Assembly (NCBI GenBank): GCA_013140465.1
Contig: JABFST010000164.1
Location: 1 to 13,145, forward strand
Source of the DNA: Methylococcaceae bacterium
GTDB lineage: Bacteria > Pseudomonadota > Gammaproteobacteria > Methylococcales > Methylomonadaceae
DNA length: 13,145 bases
Direction of reading: 5' to 3'
Shown here: positions 1 to 7,894 of the stretch, in pieces
Numbering within the stretch: position 1 is the first letter of the stretch
How the letters are laid out: each line of letters begins with the position of its first letter
The notes under the pieces: model-generated
What the model was told of the DNA's origin: nothing
Database searches by the model: none
The model's input: only the letters and a program-made list of their open reading frames with translations
Made by a program: the position numbers and the translations under genes

Positions 1-2171
1 CGACGTTACTGGCGGACATCAACAAAGATTACGGGCATACCGTCAAACAAGCGCAAAAATTCATGCACCAACTTAGCCAGCGTTTGGGTATTTCGCCCAG
101 CTATGTGGTGACTGCCTTTGAAGACAGTTTCTACCATCTTTGGCAAGAAGGCACGCTGCCCGACAACATCAATCCTTTGCGCTATGACTTAAAAGATTCT
201 ATCGAACGCAAGACCTTGGCGCAGTTATTGGATAAGGGCTTAGACTTGCCAACGGGCTTTACCTTGCCCATCAAATGGAATCCAGTCGGGCAATGCTGGC
301 AAAGCGGGCCGTGGGATTTCCGGCGCGGGGCGATGTTTTTGATACCCGGCAATTCGCCGATGGGGATGCGTTTGCCCTTAGCCAGTTTGCCGTGGGTCGC
401 CCCTGACACCCGCGATCCGCAAGAGCCACAAAGTTTGTTTACCGATTTGCCGGAATTGGGCGATTACTATGGCGAAGTCACACGCCGCTACAGCCATATC
501 GAACCCAAAATTAACGAACATCCCGAAATCATCGAACAAGCCGTCGGCGACGATACCACGCAATGGGTGGATGTGCCGCATACGGCGTTATGTGTAGAAG
601 CACGCGAAGGCCGCTTGTATATTTTCATGCCACCCTTGATGGCCTTGGAGCATTATTTGGAATTAGTCGCTGCCGTCGAAGCGACTGCCGAAAACTTGGC
701 CTTGCCCGTGGTGTTTGAAGGTTACGAGCCGCCGCGTGATTACCGTATTGAACGCCTGATGGTCACACCTGATCCAGGCGTGATTGAAGTCAATATCCAT
801 CCGTCTTCGTCATGGCAAGAATTGGTGGACAAAACCACCATACTCTACGATTTGGCGCACCAAACCCGTTTGGGCACCGAAAAATTTATGCAAGACGGTC
901 GCCATACCGGCACCGGCGGCGGCAACCATATTACGATGGGCGCACAAATGCCCACTGACAGCCCGTTGTTGCGCCGCCCTGATTTACTGCGCAGCTTGAT
1001 TACTTATTGGCAGCACCATCCGGGCTTGTCGTATTTGTTTTCCGGCATGTTTATCGGCCCGACCAGCCAAGCCCCGCGTGTCGATGAAGGCCGTGACGAA
1101 AAACTTTATGAGCTGGAAATCGCCTTCCAACAAATGCCCGAAGGCGAAGTGCCCGCACCGTGGCTGGTAGACCGGTTGTTGCGCCATTTGCTGACTGACA
1201 TTACGGGCAACACCCACCGTTCGGAATTTTGTATCGACAAGCTGTATTCACCCGATAGTTCAACTGGGCGTTTGGGTATATTAGAATTGCGTGCTTTTGA
1301 AATGCCGCCCCATGCACGCATGTCCTTAGTGCAAACCTTGCTGTTACGGTCGTTGATTGCTTGGTTTTGGCGCGAACCGTATAAACACGACATGATCCGC
1401 TGGGGTACCGAACTGCACGACCGCTTTATGTTGCCGCATTATGTGCGTGAAGATATGAAGCAAATCACCAAAGACTTGCAACGTGCGGGCTTTGGCTTTG
1501 AATTGGAATGGCTGGATCCGTTTTTTGAATTCCGCTTTCCGCGCTATGGCAACACCCTGATAGACGGCATCGATATGGAACTGCGCTTTGCCATAGAACC
1601 TTGGCATGTGCTGGGTGAAGAAGTCAGCAGCACGGGTACGGCGCGGTATGTGGATTCTTCGGTGGAACGTATCCAATTGTCAGTGACGGGCTTTACCGAA
1701 GGCCGTTATGTGATCGCATGTAACGGGAGGCGCGTGCCTTTACGCGCCACCGGACGCAAAGGCGAATATGTAGCTGGGGTGCGTTACCGCGCTTGGCAGC
1801 CGCCATCGGCCTTGCATCCGACTATTGCCCCGCACACGCCGTTGGTGTTTGATGTCATCGACACTTGGAATGGTCATGCCGTGGGTGGCTGCACTTATTT
1901 TGTCGCCCATCCCGGCGGACGCAGTTATGACGATTTCCCAGTCAATGATTATGCCGCCGAAACCCGCCGCATGACGCGGTTTTGGGACTATGGGCATACG
2001 CCTGGGGTCATCATCCGCCCGCCGTTAGCGTCTACGCAAGTAGCCGCATCGGATGAACCGTTGCTGAATAAATTTAGTATCATAGACGGCATACCCCGGT
2101 CGATGGCACCACCACCCGAAGAATTAAGCACCGAATACCCGTTTACCTTAGATTTGCGGCATAAAGGCTAA
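1..2171 (+). CDS. Transglutaminase-family protein, C-terminal DUF2126 putative amidoligase part (5' end outside window)
   Basis: The reading frame is open from the left edge (codons in frame with position 3) to TAA at 2169-2171, giving 722 visible residues. Full-length relatives are around 1100 residues, with an N-terminal transglutaminase-like domain that must lie upstream of the window. What is visible is the DUF2126 section (Pfam describes it as a putative amidoligase). Conserved-looking polar motifs include EVNIHP at 786-803, GTGGGNH at 909-929, a HRSEF stretch near 1216-1230 and an LELRAFEMPPH stretch near 1283-1315. These fit metal/nucleotide-binding residues of a glutamine-synthetase-like fold, but that is inference. 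In other genomes such genes often sit with circularly permuted ATP-grasp and alpha-E proteins, suggesting peptide synthesis or tagging; those partners would have to lie left of this window. An in-frame ATG at 63 is internal, not the start. Family assignment is firm, biochemical role unknown. Confidence 0.87.
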   Translation, partial: TLLADINKDYGHTVKQAQKFMHQLSQRLGISPSYVVTAFEDSFYHLWQEGTLPDNINPLRYDLKDSIERKTLAQLLDKGLDLPTGFTLPIKWNPVGQCWQSGPWDFRRGAMFLIPGNSPMGMRLPLASLPWVAPDTRDPQEPQSLFTDLPELGDYYGEVTRRYSHIEPKINEHPEIIEQAVGDDTTQWVDVPHTALCVEAREGRLYIFMPPLMALEHYLELVAAVEATAENLALPVVFEGYEPPRDYRIERLMVTPDPGVIEVNIHPSSSWQELVDKTTILYDLAHQTRLGTEKFMQDGRHTGTGGGNHITMGAQMPTDSPLLRRPDLLRSLITYWQHHPGLSYLFSGMFIGPTSQAPRVDEGRDEKLYELEIAFQQMPEGEVPAPWLVDRLLRHLLTDITGNTHRSEFCIDKLYSPDSSTGRLGILELRAFEMPPHARMSLVQTLLLRSLIAWFWREPYKHDMIRWGTELHDRFMLPHYVREDMKQITKDLQRAGFGFELEWLDPFFEFRFPRYGNTLIDGIDMELRFAIEPWHVLGEEVSSTGTARYVDSSVERIQLSVTGFTEGRYVIACNGRRVPLRATGRKGEYVAGVRYRAWQPPSALHPTIAPHTPLVFDVIDTWNGHAVGGCTYFVAHPGGRSYDDFPVNDYAAETRRMTRFWDYGHTPGVIIRPPLASTQVAASDEPLLNKFSIIDGIPRSMAPPPEELSTEYPFTLDLRHKG

Positions 2172-2192
2172 ACTGGCGGGTAGGCTAAAAGC

Positions 2193-2299
2193 GTGGTTTG
2201 TCACTTCTCATGACTAGCAGGATAAAGACCTGCGAGGTTTATAAAACCTCGCAGGTTTGCCGCTATTGCCTACTGCTAATGAGCAGTGACTGTGGTTTG
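2193..2299. mobile_element. Short palindromic MITE-like element flanked by direct repeats
   Basis: The gap between the DUF2126 gene and gltA contains outer imperfect inverted repeats (2200-2220 against 2273-2290, sharing GTCACT, CTCAT and TAGCAG blocks) around a perfect inner palindrome. The unit is bracketed by the direct repeat GTGGTTTG at 2193-2200 and 2292-2299, which looks like a target duplication. The repeat overlaps the first base of the left arm and lies one base beyond the right arm, so the exact ends are uncertain. There is no coding capacity, so any movement would need a transposase in trans. The inner stem could also act as a terminator for the upstream gene. Confidence 0.5.
2228..2256. 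repeat. Perfect 13-bp inverted repeat (ACCTGCGAGGTTT type)
   Basis: Arms 2228-2240 and 2244-2256 are perfect reverse complements around a 3-base loop (ATA). The core ACCTGCGAGGT resembles a palindrome I recall as scattered through intergenic DNA of many bacteria. Only three T residues follow, so it is not a textbook intrinsic terminator, though the stem could slow transcription leaving the DUF2126 gene. Confidence 0.75.
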
Positions 2300-2366
2300 C
2301 TGTGCTGAACTAATGCCCCACCTGCCTAACGCTGCACCGACTAGCAAAAGATAACGACACCACTAT

Positions 2367-2370
2367 GGAG
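2367..2370 (+). promoter_or_regulatory. Ribosome binding site of gltA
   Basis: GGAG lies 7 bases before the ATG at 2378. It supports that start over the overlapping ATG at 2365, which is out of frame. Confidence 0.75.
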
Positions 2371-2377
2371 ATTTTAC

Positions 2378-3682
2378 ATGAGCGATAAATTAAAACTGCT
2401 GACCCCTGCAACGTTGACGCTGGAAGGCCAATCCTATTCATTGCCGACTTATATGGGCGTTGAAGGCGAAAAAGCCATCGACATTACCAAACTGCGTAGC
2501 CAAACGGGCTATGTCACGCTGGACGACGGTTATGGCAATACTGGCGCGTGTGAAAGTGCGATCACTTATATTGACGGCGAAAAAGGCATACTCCGTTATC
2601 GTGGCTACCCGATTGAAGAACTGGCGGCTAATTCGCGCTTTGTCGAAGTGTCTTATCTGTTGCTGTACGGCGAATTGCCGACTGCCGAACAACTGCTGCG
2701 CTTTTCTACGCGCTTGAATGAATCGTCCATCATCCATGAAGACGTACATCATTTTTTTAACGGTTTTCCGCGCGGCTCGCACCCTATGGGCATTCTGGCG
2801 ACAATGGTGGCGTCTTTGTCCACGTTTTACCCGGTGCCTGACCGTCTCGACGAAGCCACCGAAATCCAAATTGTGGCGAACTTGGTGTCGCAAGTACGCA
2901 CGATTGCTGCGTTCTCGTATAAAAAATCCATCGGCGAGCCTTTGGTGTACCCGTCCATTAAATACAAATACACCAGCAACTTTTTGAACATGATGTTCTC
3001 GTCGCCTGTGCGTGATTACCAATTGGATCAAGACATTGTCCGCGCCATCGACATGCTATTGATTTTACACGCCGACCACGAACAAAACTGTAGCACCTCG
3101 TCGGTGCGTACTGCGGGCTCCAGTATGGCGAACGTATATGCGGTCATCACGGCAGGTATTGCGGCGTTGTGGGGGCCACGTCACGGCGGTGCCAACCAAG
3201 AAGTGATTAAAATGTTGGAACAAATCCATGCCGAAGGCGGCGATGGCACCGAATTTATCAACCAAGCCAAAGACAAAAACTCCGGTCGCCGTTTGATGGG
3301 GTTTGGGCATAGGGTGTATAAAAACTTTGATCCGCGTGCGCAAGTGTTAAAAGAACATTGCGACAAACTGCTTAACAAACCGGGTGTCAACGACCCGTTG
3401 CTGGACATCGCCCGAAAACTGGAAGAAATCGCCCTGAAAGACGATTATTTCATTTCCCGCAAACTGTACCCCAACGTCGATTTTTACTCCGGCTTGATTT
3501 TGCGTGCAGCAGGCATTCCTACCAATATGTTTACAGTGTTGTTTGCGATTGGTCGTATGCCAGGCTGGTTGGCGCATTGGCGGGAAATGATCCACGGCGA
3601 AACCGTCACCATCTACCGCCCCAGACAAATTTATACCGGCGAAACCTTGCGCCATTATCAGGACATTAGCCAGCGTTCTTAA
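2378..3682 (+). CDS. gltA: Citrate synthase, type I
   Basis: Condenses acetyl-CoA and oxaloacetate to citrate in the cytoplasm, the entry step of the TCA cycle. At 434 residues it matches the length of the E. coli type (427). The catalytic triad is readable: His269 in GPRHGGAN, His311 in GFGHRVYKN and Asp368 in NVDFYSG, equivalent to E. coli His264, His305 and Asp362. The substrate-binding HADHEQNCSTS segment is at 231-241. The N-terminal extension of about 50 residues before the core is typical of hexameric, NADH-responsive Gram-negative enzymes; actual NADH sensitivity is not shown by the sequence. The start is backed by GGAG 7 bases upstream. It is preceded by a repeat-containing gap of about 200 bases and followed by a 485-base gap, so it is probably transcribed alone. 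Confidence 0.97.
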   Translation: MSDKLKLLTPATLTLEGQSYSLPTYMGVEGEKAIDITKLRSQTGYVTLDDGYGNTGACESAITYIDGEKGILRYRGYPIEELAANSRFVEVSYLLLYGELPTAEQLLRFSTRLNESSIIHEDVHHFFNGFPRGSHPMGILATMVASLSTFYPVPDRLDEATEIQIVANLVSQVRTIAAFSYKKSIGEPLVYPSIKYKYTSNFLNMMFSSPVRDYQLDQDIVRAIDMLLILHADHEQNCSTSSVRTAGSSMANVYAVITAGIAALWGPRHGGANQEVIKMLEQIHAEGGDGTEFINQAKDKNSGRRLMGFGHRVYKNFDPRAQVLKEHCDKLLNKPGVNDPLLDIARKLEEIALKDDYFISRKLYPNVDFYSGLILRAAGIPTNMFTVLFAIGRMPGWLAHWREMIHGETVTIYRPRQIYTGETLRHYQDISQRS

Positions 3683-3703
3683 GTTTTAATGATTGCTTGG
3701 GTG

Positions 3704-3860
3704 AGCGTTAGAGACTGTGAAAGAATTAACGTAAGCTTGCGCATTAGGAGTGAAAAAACAAGTTTTTTCACTCCAGTTTCTACTTAAAACAAAGGCTTAC
3801 GAAAATAATAAACACCTTTTTGTGAGTATTTGAAATACTTTCACCGTCTCGTTAGCGTTA
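3704..3860. repeat. Nested palindromic intergenic element downstream of gltA
   Basis: Three inverted repeats sit inside one another: outer arms 3711-3723 and 3838-3850 (12 of 13 bases match), middle arms CGTAAGC 3730-3736 and GCTTACG 3795-3801, and an inner perfect 13-bp pair 3747-3759 / 3762-3774 with a 2-base loop. AGCGTTA occurs as a direct repeat at 3704-3710, touching the left arm, and at 3854-3860, three bases past the right arm. It may be another small non-autonomous insertion, but the asymmetric right edge and overlap with the next palindrome weaken this. The inner stem lies 65 bases after the gltA stop and may help end its transcript, though it lacks a following T run. Confidence 0.45.
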
Positions 3861-3896
3861 CCCGACAACCCTAAGCTGATTGCGTCGGGTGACGCT
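3854..3896. repeat. Inverted repeat with GTCGGGTGACGCT arms
   Basis: Arms 3854-3866 and 3884-3896 match at 12 of 13 positions around a 17-base loop. The arms resemble common dispersed intergenic palindromes. The left arm overlaps the right direct repeat of the preceding element, so two repeat units appear to have been joined or one inserted beside the other. Confidence 0.55.
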
Positions 3897-3930
3897 GCTC
3901 CTACCCAAGCTGCTTAAAATACCCGCATAA

Positions 3931-4059
3931 GCAGGTGAGTGGGGAGCCAAACAGCTAGTTCAGGCGTTGGCGTTTTGGCTAGAGCAATTTAAGCAAGAGG
4001 GCGAACCGCATAGGTTTTGCGCCCATTGGCCACAAACGATTAAATTCTTAACTGGATGA
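3931..4059 (+). pseudogene. Possible 3' remnant of an unidentified gene
   Basis: A stop-to-stop frame of 42 codons (TAA at 3928-3930, TGA at 4057-4059) reads like ordinary protein: an amphipathic stretch, LVQALAFWLEQFKQEGEP, followed by HRFCAHWPQTIKFLTG. There is no ATG in frame and no ribosome binding site; the only possible start is an internal TTG. It could be the tail of a gene whose front was replaced by the palindromic repeats just upstream, or chance. I do not recognise the family. The rest of the 3683-4167 gap holds only the palindromes and the glgP upstream region. Confidence 0.25.
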
Positions 4060-4093
4060 TAACAGTGTGTTTACTCTTTACCTGTCTGATAAA

Positions 4094-4125
4094 TACATAG
4101 AAACTCTATGTAAATAGGATAAAAT
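4094..4125 (+). promoter_or_regulatory. Putative glgP promoter/operator region
   Basis: A perfect 8-bp inverted repeat, TACATAGA / TCTATGTA with a 3-base spacer (4094-4112), sits just before a -10-like TAAAAT at 4120-4125, about 42 bases upstream of the glgP start. It covers the place where a -35 box would be, and no good TTGACA is seen there. This layout suits a dimeric regulator or an activator-dependent promoter. It is inferred from sequence alone. Confidence 0.35.
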
Positions 4126-4167
4126 AGCCAACATTCTGTCATTACTCACCTATCCAGCGATAAACTT

Positions 4168-6672
4168 ATGCCATATAGACGCTTTAAAAAAAGTCAACCT
4201 GTTTCTACCATTTCTGCTTTGCCTGCCTTAGGCAGCAAAAAGAAAGATATTGAGCAAGAGTTCAAACGTTATTACGCGCATAGGTTGGGGCGTGATGAAA
4301 ACTGTAAATCCTTGCATTATGCTTATGAAGCCTTGTCCTTGGCAATTAGCGACAGGCTGACCGAGCGTTGGAAGAAAACCTATAACGCGTATCGGGATGC
4401 CGATTGCAAACGCGCTTATTATTTGTCTATGGAATTTTTGATGGGGCGTACCCTCAGCAATGCCATGTTGAATTTAGGCGTGGATAATATCGTATCCCAA
4501 GCCTTGTATGATTTGGGGCTAAGCCTTGAAGAACTGATTGATGCCGAACCTGACGCGGGCTTGGGCAATGGCGGCTTGGGCCGTTTGGCGGCGTGTTTTA
4601 TTGATAGCTGCGCTACCTTGCAATTGCCTGTTACAGGTTATGGCTTACGCTATGAATACGGTATGTTTTCGCAAACTATCGTCAATGGCGAACAAGTGGA
4701 AGAACCCGACCATTGGTTGCGTAACGGCAATATCTGGGAAATTGAACGCCTGGAATACAAACAGCGCATTAAATTTGGCGGACACACCGAAACCTTTACC
4801 GACGAAAACGGACACACGCGGGTGGCTTGGGTAGATACCCAAGACGTGTTGGCAGTGCCTTTTGACACGCCTATTCCAGGCTATCAAAATGGTACGGTCA
4901 ATACTTTGCGCTTATGGAAAGCCACGGCGACGGAACAATTTGCGCTAAAAGAATTTAATGCGGGCGATTACGCCGAATCGGTTGCCGCCAAAAACACCGC
5001 TGAAAACATCACGATGGTGTTGTACCCCAATGATGCCAACGAAAACGGGAAAGCCTTACGTTTGCGCCAACAATATCTGCTGGCCTCTGCCAGCTTGCAA
5101 GATTTGCTGGAGCTTTGGGTAGGCCGTCATGGCAAAGACTTTTCCGAATTTGCCGCCAAAAACTGTTTCCAATTAAACGACACCCACCCTAGTATTGCCG
5201 TAGCTGAGCTGATGCGCTTGTTGATGGACAACCACGGTTTGTCTTGGGATGATGCGTGGGCGATTACCCGCAGCACGATGGCCTACACCAACCACACCTT
5301 ATTGCCGGAAGCGTTGGAAAAATGGTCAGTCAATTTGTTTAAGCAATTGCTGCCCCGTTTGATGGAAATTATTTTTGAAATCAACGCCCGCTTTTTGGCA
5401 GTGGTGTCTTCCCGTTGGCCTGGCGACAAAGACCGTTTGGCGCGTATGTCCTTAATTGAAGAAGGCGGCGAGCAGCGGGTAAGAATGGCCTATTTGGCTA
5501 TCGTCGGCAGTTATTCTGTGAATGGTGTTGCGGAACTGCATTCTAAATTGTTGCAACAAGGCTTGTTCCATGATTTTTACGAGTTATGGCCTGAGAAGTT
5601 TAACAACAAAACCAATGGTGTCACGCCGCGCCGCTGGTTGGCGGCCTGTAACCCCGAGTTGGCGGAATTAATCACCAAGACTATCGGAGATGCTTGGATC
5701 ACCGATTTGTCAGAGCTGAAAAAACTCGAAGCCCATATTAACGACAAGGCGTTCTGCAAACGTTGGTATGAAGTCCAACAAAGTGCCAAACAAACCCTGA
5801 TTGATTTCAAAAAACAAGAGCTGGGCGTTGATTTTGATATTGATGTCACGGCGTTGTTTGACGTGCAGGTCAAGCGTATCCACGAATATAAACGCCAGCT
5901 GTTAAACGTGCTGCACGTCATCCATTTGTATGACCGCATCAAACGCGGCGACACCGCAAACTGGACCAACCGTTGCGTGCTGATAGGTGGCAAAGCCGCG
6001 CCTGGTTATTTCATGGCGAAGAAAATCATTAAATTGATTAACAATGTCGCCCATGTGATTAACAACGATCCCGAAGTCGGCGATAAATTAAAACTGATTT
6101 TCTTGCCGAACTACCGTGTATCCGCGATGGAAAAAATTTGCCCGGGTGCTGATTTGTCAGAGCAAATTTCCACCGCTGGTAAAGAAGCGTCTGGCACAGG
6201 CAATATGAAGTTTATGATGAATGGTGCTTTGACTATCGGCACTCTGGATGGCGCGAATATTGAAATCCGTGAAGAAGTAGGAGATGACAATTTCTTCTTG
6301 TTTGGCCTGACTGAAGACCAAGTTGAGGCGTTGCGCGACAACTACAATCCTGCTGCCATTATCGGACAAGACGACGATTTGCAACGGGTCATGGCCTTGT
6401 TGGAGTGCGGGCATTTTAACCAATTTGAAGCCAATATTTTTGACGGCATTATTGGTTCGCTAAGAAGCCCGCATGATCCTTGGGTGACTATCGCCGACTT
6501 TAGAAGCTTTGTGGATGCCCAAAAACGTGTCGAAGCCGCGTATCAAGACAAAGACCGTTGGACTAAAATGAGCATCATCAATTGCGCCAATAGCGGTAAG
6601 TTTTCTACTGACCGCACTATCTCCGAATATAACAACGAGTTGTGGAAGCTGACCCCTGTCAGCGCCAAATAA
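4168..6672 (+). CDS. glgP: Glycogen/maltodextrin phosphorylase (GT35)
   Basis: Cleaves alpha-1,4-glucans with phosphate to release glucose-1-phosphate, using pyridoxal phosphate as cofactor, in the cytoplasm. At 834 residues it is close to E. coli GlgP (815) and rabbit muscle enzyme (842), so it is full length. The PLP lysine is Lys681 in the segment EASGTGNMKFMMNGALTIG. Other family stretches are AYYLSMEFLMGR (83-94), EPDAGLGNGGLGRLAACF (127-144), QLNDTHPSIA (335-344), TNGVTPRRWL (482-491) and VQVKRIHEYKRQLLN (566-580). Start: the ATG at 4168 has no clear Shine-Dalgarno, and the first 23 residues are a basic, poorly conserved lead. No other glycogen gene is adjacent; upstream is a repeat-rich gap, and downstream it ends against a convergent minus-strand gene at a hairpin. 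Preference for glycogen or maltodextrin cannot be told from sequence here. Confidence 0.96.
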   Translation: MPYRRFKKSQPVSTISALPALGSKKKDIEQEFKRYYAHRLGRDENCKSLHYAYEALSLAISDRLTERWKKTYNAYRDADCKRAYYLSMEFLMGRTLSNAMLNLGVDNIVSQALYDLGLSLEELIDAEPDAGLGNGGLGRLAACFIDSCATLQLPVTGYGLRYEYGMFSQTIVNGEQVEEPDHWLRNGNIWEIERLEYKQRIKFGGHTETFTDENGHTRVAWVDTQDVLAVPFDTPIPGYQNGTVNTLRLWKATATEQFALKEFNAGDYAESVAAKNTAENITMVLYPNDANENGKALRLRQQYLLASASLQDLLELWVGRHGKDFSEFAAKNCFQLNDTHPSIAVAELMRLLMDNHGLSWDDAWAITRSTMAYTNHTLLPEALEKWSVNLFKQLLPRLMEIIFEINARFLAVVSSRWPGDKDRLARMSLIEEGGEQRVRMAYLAIVGSYSVNGVAELHSKLLQQGLFHDFYELWPEKFNNKTNGVTPRRWLAACNPELAELITKTIGDAWITDLSELKKLEAHINDKAFCKRWYEVQQSAKQTLIDFKKQELGVDFDIDVTALFDVQVKRIHEYKRQLLNVLHVIHLYDRIKRGDTANWTNRCVLIGGKAAPGYFMAKKIIKLINNVAHVINNDPEVGDKLKLIFLPNYRVSAMEKICPGADLSEQISTAGKEASGTGNMKFMMNGALTIGTLDGANIEIREEVGDDNFFLFGLTEDQVEALRDNYNPAAIIGQDDDLQRVMALLECGHFNQFEANIFDGIIGSLRSPHDPWVTIADFRSFVDAQKRVEAAYQDKDRWTKMSIINCANSGKFSTDRTISEYNNELWKLTPVSAK

Positions 6673-6692
6673 CAGCGCGTTATCCCCTCTTG

Positions 6693-6725
6693 CCCATGTT
6701 GTCGGCATCAGCCCGACAGCATGGG
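6693..6725. terminator. Bidirectional hairpin between convergent genes
   Basis: Arms 6693-6705 (CCCATGTTGTCGG) and 6713-6725 match at 12 of 13 positions around a 7-base loop. The stem lies 20 bases after the glgP stop and only 2 bases from the stop of the convergent minus-strand gene, so it can serve both. There is no T run on either side, so termination is inferred from position and stem strength. Confidence 0.5.
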
Positions 6726-6727
6726 TA

Positions 6728-7618
6728 TCATCTCCTGCACTCTTTTTCTGCTCCCGCTATCGCGCGTGTCGCCTTAACGTTTGCCACTACAATGGTGATC
6801 TGACAGGCAAACGGTGCGGCTAGTGGGATGTCCGGCAATGTCCAATTACCGTTAGCCATAAACTTAATTGGCACATGTGCAATCACTGCACCTAGTCCTG
6901 TGCTGCCTTGGCTAAGCGTGGCGGTAAAATCTGTGCGTGCCAATAACTGGCTCTTTTCGCTTGCCGTCAACATTTTGTTGGGTGTCATACTGCCTTTTAG
7001 CGTCAGTTTCTCTGCCGCCCAGCGGCTAGAGGCAACCAGCAATTGGCTGATGTACGCGGGTTCTTTGCCGTCTGCGGGCCAAACTCGGACAGTGGCGGTA
7101 ACTGCGGCAGATGCCAGTTTTTTGGCACTGGCAGTTTCTTTGGCAACAAACTTGAGCGCATAAGACTTGTTGGCTTGTGCCGCTGTCGGTGTCCACTTAA
7201 AAATGACGGTCGGCAAGCCATTGGCGGCGGTGGTTTCTTTAGTCAAGATAGAACCACTAGGCACAGTGCCAGTGATATGGAACGTGTCTTGTTCCGGGTC
7301 GCTGACCGATAAGGGGATGCTTAAGCTTTGCCCGGCATTAATGTCCCAGGTCATCGCTATCGGGCTGATAGTGGGGCGGTGTTTTAAGCGATAGGCGGTT
7401 TCTGCTTTGGCGCGGGCATCTAAAAATGCCTTGAGTCCGGCTTTGCCTTCGGATTTGGAATACTGCCCTTGCGTGTGGCAAGACGCGCACGATGGGGCGT
7501 TGTTTTCGCGCATAATCTGTTCGGTGGCGGCTGCATCGGCTAGTCCTGCCAATAACAGCAAAGTCATGTACGATAAACGGTTAGGCAGTGGCTTAACAAA
7601 TGGGGGCGAAGTCGTCAT
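6728..7618 (-). CDS. Secreted mono-heme c-type protein with Ig-like domain, paralogue C
   Basis: A 296-residue protein with a signal peptide (hydrophobic stretch about 18-27, likely cut near ADA/AATEQ) and a single heme c site, CASCH at 44-48. An Ig-like segment at about 83-180 contains the WTPTAAQAN motif typical of putative-Ig/cadherin-like domains. A second beta-rich domain (about 187-296) runs from YISQLLVASSRW to GNWTLPDIPL and ends with Cys272 and Cys294, probably a disulfide. It matches its two upstream neighbours in the same order of parts. No methionine follows the heme site within 40 residues, so the second axial ligand is unclear. The first ATG has no clear ribosome site; a second at residue 18 would leave a shorter signal. 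It is separated from the paralogue upstream by a 230-bp mobile element and may need its own promoter. Role unknown; periplasmic or surface electron-transfer or adhesion are guesses. Confidence 0.85.
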   Translation of the reverse strand: MTTSPPFVKPLPNRLSYMTLLLLAGLADAAATEQIMRENNAPSCASCHTQGQYSKSEGKAGLKAFLDARAKAETAYRLKHRPTISPIAMTWDINAGQSLSIPLSVSDPEQDTFHITGTVPSGSILTKETTAANGLPTVIFKWTPTAAQANKSYALKFVAKETASAKKLASAAVTATVRVWPADGKEPAYISQLLVASSRWAAEKLTLKGSMTPNKMLTASEKSQLLARTDFTATLSQGSTGLGAVIAHVPIKFMANGNWTLPDIPLAAPFACQITIVVANVKATRAIAGAEKECRR

Positions 7619-7680
7619 AGTGAAAGTTTGGTGAATGCGGCAGACTCTGCCAAGTGTATGGGCAAACGATTTTTAATCCA

Positions 7681-7688
7681 TGTGGAGG
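7681..7688. repeat. Left 8-bp target-site duplication
   Basis: TGTGGAGG directly abuts the left terminal inverted repeat at 7689 and is repeated exactly at 7919-7926, directly after the right terminal repeat. Confidence 0.8.
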
Positions 7689-7721
7689 GTAACTATTCAG
7701 AGCGACTTCTAATAAGTCAAA

Positions 7722-7790
7722 TTTACCGTAGGCTGAGCGGAGTCTTTACCGTAGGCTGAGCGGAGTCTTTACCGTAGGCTGAGCGGAGTC
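7722..7790. repeat. Three tandem 23-bp units inside the MITE
   Basis: Three identical 23-bp copies (7722-7744, 7745-7767, 7768-7790) containing CCGTAGGCTGAGCGGAGTC, the left arm of the central palindrome. The copies are identical, which points to recent slippage or recombination. Confidence 0.9.
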
Positions 7791-7814
7791 GAAGCCGGTT
7801 TGTTCGCTTCGACT

Positions 7815-7894
7815 CCGCTCAGCGAACGGCTGTTCCGCTCAGCGAACGGCTGTTCCGCTCAGCGAACGGCTGTTCCGCTCAGCGAACGGCTGTT
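7815..7894. repeat. Four tandem 20-bp units inside the MITE
   Basis: Four identical copies of CCGCTCAGCGAACGGCTGTT (7815-7834, 7835-7854, 7855-7874, 7875-7894). They begin within the right arm of the central palindrome. Their CCGCTCAG core is complementary to the CTGAGCGG core of the 23-bp units, so several alternative cruciforms or hairpins are possible. Confidence 0.9.

Noticed and set aside
2438..3031. 197-codon minus-strand open frame inside gltA
   Set aside because: It lies fully antisense to a clear citrate synthase, has no ribosome site, and its translation looks like a codon-bias shadow.
7722..7894. Possible CRISPR array
   Set aside because: The repeats are directly adjacent with no unique spacers, two unrelated unit lengths occur, and no cas gene is present.
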